A DNA stretch of 6,212 bases, from positions 1 to 6,212 of the forward strand of contig JALRIU010000026.1 of NCBI GenBank assembly GCA_023255355.1, in the 5' to 3' direction. Source of the DNA: Pseudomonadales bacterium (GTDB lineage: Bacteria; Pseudomonadota; Gammaproteobacteria; Pseudomonadales; JAHEIH01). The first letter of the stretch is position 1. The number at the start of each line of letters is the position of its first letter. A program made the translations under genes and the position numbers. Below, one piece after another: positions 4,729-6,212 of the stretch. The notes under the pieces were generated by a model. The model was not told the DNA's origin and made no database searches. It was given only the letters and a program-made list of their open reading frames with translations.

Positions 4729-6212
4729 CCCAAGATATAGATCCCATAACACTTGCTGTTCTCGCTGGACGGATGGAGCAAATAGCCGATGAAATGGACG
4801 CCACTCTCTTTCGAGCGGCCTTTAACCCAATTATTGCGGAGGCACATGATGCCTCACACGGCCTCTATCATCCTCAATCGGGTGACACTTTGGTACAGGG
4901 GAAATCGGGTCTCCCCATCTTCGTAGGCGTGATGTCGTTTGCCGTGAAGAGCGTTATCGAAAAAGCCTCTAAAGATGGCAATTTGAAGGACGGCGATATC
5001 TATATTTTCAATGATGCTCACCTCGGTGGGACCCACCTAAATGACATGCGATTAGTACGGCCTTATTTCAATAATGGAGAACTATTTTGCTATCTTGCAT
5101 CAGTTGGGCATTGGCATGACCTTGGGGGTGCAATCCCAGGGAATTATAATCCTGAAGCAACAGATGCGTTTCAAGAAGCATTCATACTACCACCAGTCAA
5201 ATTGGTGAAAGAAGGAGAGCTCCAGACTGATATTATTGATATCTTGATGCGCAACACACGGCTCCCGCAGTCAGCGCAGGGCGATCTGAATGGCCAACTA
5301 GGCGCCTTAGATCTTGGCGTAAAAAGATTAGATGAACTACTTTTCGAGTACGGGCCCGACACGGTTAAATCCGCTTTGAATGCACTTCAAGATCGCGCCG
5401 AAATTTTAATGCGCGAGGAGCTCAAAGAACTTCCAGATGGGCGCTGGGAAGCGATTGATTATCTAGATAATGACGGTGTCTCTGACACTTCCTTACCGAT
5501 AAAAGTGTGCCTCGAAATTAAAAATGACACTATGTCTTTAAATTTCGAAGGAACTGCTGCGCGCTGTGCGGGGCCTGTGAACATCGCTCTCCCGACTGCG
5601 ATAGCAACAGCTTATGTTGCGATAAAACATATGTTTCCTAATCTGCCTGCAAACTCAGGGGTTATGCGACCAATTAATATCGTAATTCCAGAAGGCTCAC
5701 TGCTTTCAGCTCCATTTCCAGCACCTGTAGGCGGCTACACAGAGACAATTTTGCGAATGATTGACGTAATTTTCCAAGCGGCCGCTCAGGCCGCGCCAGA
5801 GCGCGTCGTCGCAAACGCCTATGGCACAATCAATGCTTTATCGATATCCGGCAAGCGCAAAAATGGTCAACCATGGGTGATGTTTAGTTTCTACGGCGGA
5901 GGGCATGGGGGATCAAATGAAAGCGATGGCCTCAACCATGGTAATGCTCCTATTTCCACAGCTACGATCCCACCGTTGGAAATTCTTGAAGCGGCGTACC
6001 CAGTTATGTTCCGAAAATGGGCCCTTAGAACGGACAGCGCGGGTTCAGGAATGTATCGCGGGGGACTTGGCGCGACCTACGAAATTGAGGTTCTAGAAGA
6101 GAGTGGAGCTAAAGCCTTTCTTTTTGGCGAACGCGGAAAATACGCCCCTTCCGGTGTAGTTGGCGGCGGGAATGCAGCTTTAAATGTATTTACTTATGAA
6201 CAGGACGGTGGC
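4725..6212 (+). CDS. hyuB: HyuB-type hydantoinase B / acetone carboxylase alpha-like subunit (partial, 3' end missing)
   Basis: This open frame of 496 codons runs off the right edge without a stop; relatives are about 520-600 residues, so only the C-terminal tail is missing. Family segments in order are DPITLAVLAGRMEQIADEMD (6-25), the GDIYIFNDAHLGGTHLNDMR region (90-109), GHWHDLGG (128-135), PGNYNPEATDAFQEAFILPP (138-157), EGTAARCAGPVN (275-286), FPAPVGGYTETILRMIDVI (331-349), FYGGGHGGSNESDGLNHGN (389-407) and the GMYRGGLG loop (442-449). HyuB proteins work with an ATP-binding HyuA partner to hydrolyse cyclic amides (hydantoins, oxoproline, caprolactam) or, in related complexes, to carboxylate ketones such as acetone and acetophenone. 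No HyuA is in the window; it may follow on the right. The segment GHWHDLGG differs from the more common HHADVGG. The gene is coupled to the tautomerase/SnoaL gene. Substrate undetermined; ring opening of a lactam or imide feeding the acid pathway is my preferred guess. Confidence 0.92.
   Translation, partial: MTQDIDPITLAVLAGRMEQIADEMDATLFRAAFNPIIAEAHDASHGLYHPQSGDTLVQGKSGLPIFVGVMSFAVKSVIEKASKDGNLKDGDIYIFNDAHLGGTHLNDMRLVRPYFNNGELFCYLASVGHWHDLGGAIPGNYNPEATDAFQEAFILPPVKLVKEGELQTDIIDILMRNTRLPQSAQGDLNGQLGALDLGVKRLDELLFEYGPDTVKSALNALQDRAEILMREELKELPDGRWEAIDYLDNDGVSDTSLPIKVCLEIKNDTMSLNFEGTAARCAGPVNIALPTAIATAYVAIKHMFPNLPANSGVMRPINIVIPEGSLLSAPFPAPVGGYTETILRMIDVIFQAAAQAAPERVVANAYGTINALSISGKRKNGQPWVMFSFYGGGHGGSNESDGLNHGNAPISTATIPPLEILEAAYPVMFRKWALRTDSAGSGMYRGGLGATYEIEVLEESGAKAFLFGERGKYAPSGVVGGGNAALNVFTYEQDGG

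Noticed and set aside
4581..5362. Minus-strand open frames opposite the tautomerase and hyuB genes
   Set aside because: They have no family features and overlap clear coding sequence, including the coupled ATGA junction.
5905..6096. Plus-strand 63-codon open frame inside hyuB
   Set aside because: It is in another frame than the conserved hyuB sequence and looks like a shadow.

Overview
The window is a compact catabolic gene cluster from a Gram-negative bacterium, most likely a proteobacterium (possibly an alphaproteobacterium). This rests on the families present, tight operon packing and moderate GC judged by eye at about 45-47%; no taxonomic marker is present, so the assignment is loose. 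There are no RNA genes, insertion sequences, CRISPR arrays or long repeats, and coding density is nearly complete.

Layout: two transcription units diverge from a 77-base intergenic region (2302-2378). The leftward unit holds a class III (CaiB/BaiF/Frc) CoA-transferase followed by a LeuC-type hydro-lyase large subunit, which runs off the left edge. The rightward unit holds an HMG-CoA-lyase-like aldolase, a GntR/HutC-type regulator with a UTRA effector domain, an unusual two-domain protein (4-oxalocrotonate-tautomerase-like N-terminus joined to a SnoaL/NTF2-like C-terminus), and a HyuB-type hydantoinase/carboxylase subunit, which runs off the right edge. The aldolase-regulator and tautomerase-HyuB pairs each overlap by ATGA, indicating translational coupling.

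How the genes may work together (inference): HyuB, with a HyuA partner not seen here, would open a cyclic amide or imide or carboxylate a substrate. The tautomerase/SnoaL protein would handle an enol, keto or unsaturated intermediate. The LeuC-type enzyme, with an unseen small subunit, would hydrate or isomerise a branched unsaturated dicarboxylate to a hydroxy-diacid. The CoA-transferase would activate this acid, and the HMGL-type lyase would cleave the 3-hydroxyacyl-CoA to acetyl-CoA (or propionyl-CoA) plus a keto acid. The regulator inside the rightward unit probably controls both units through an AT-rich inverted repeat in the divergent promoter region. The individual families are clear; the substrate and overall pathway are unknown, and this order of genes is the main point of interest.
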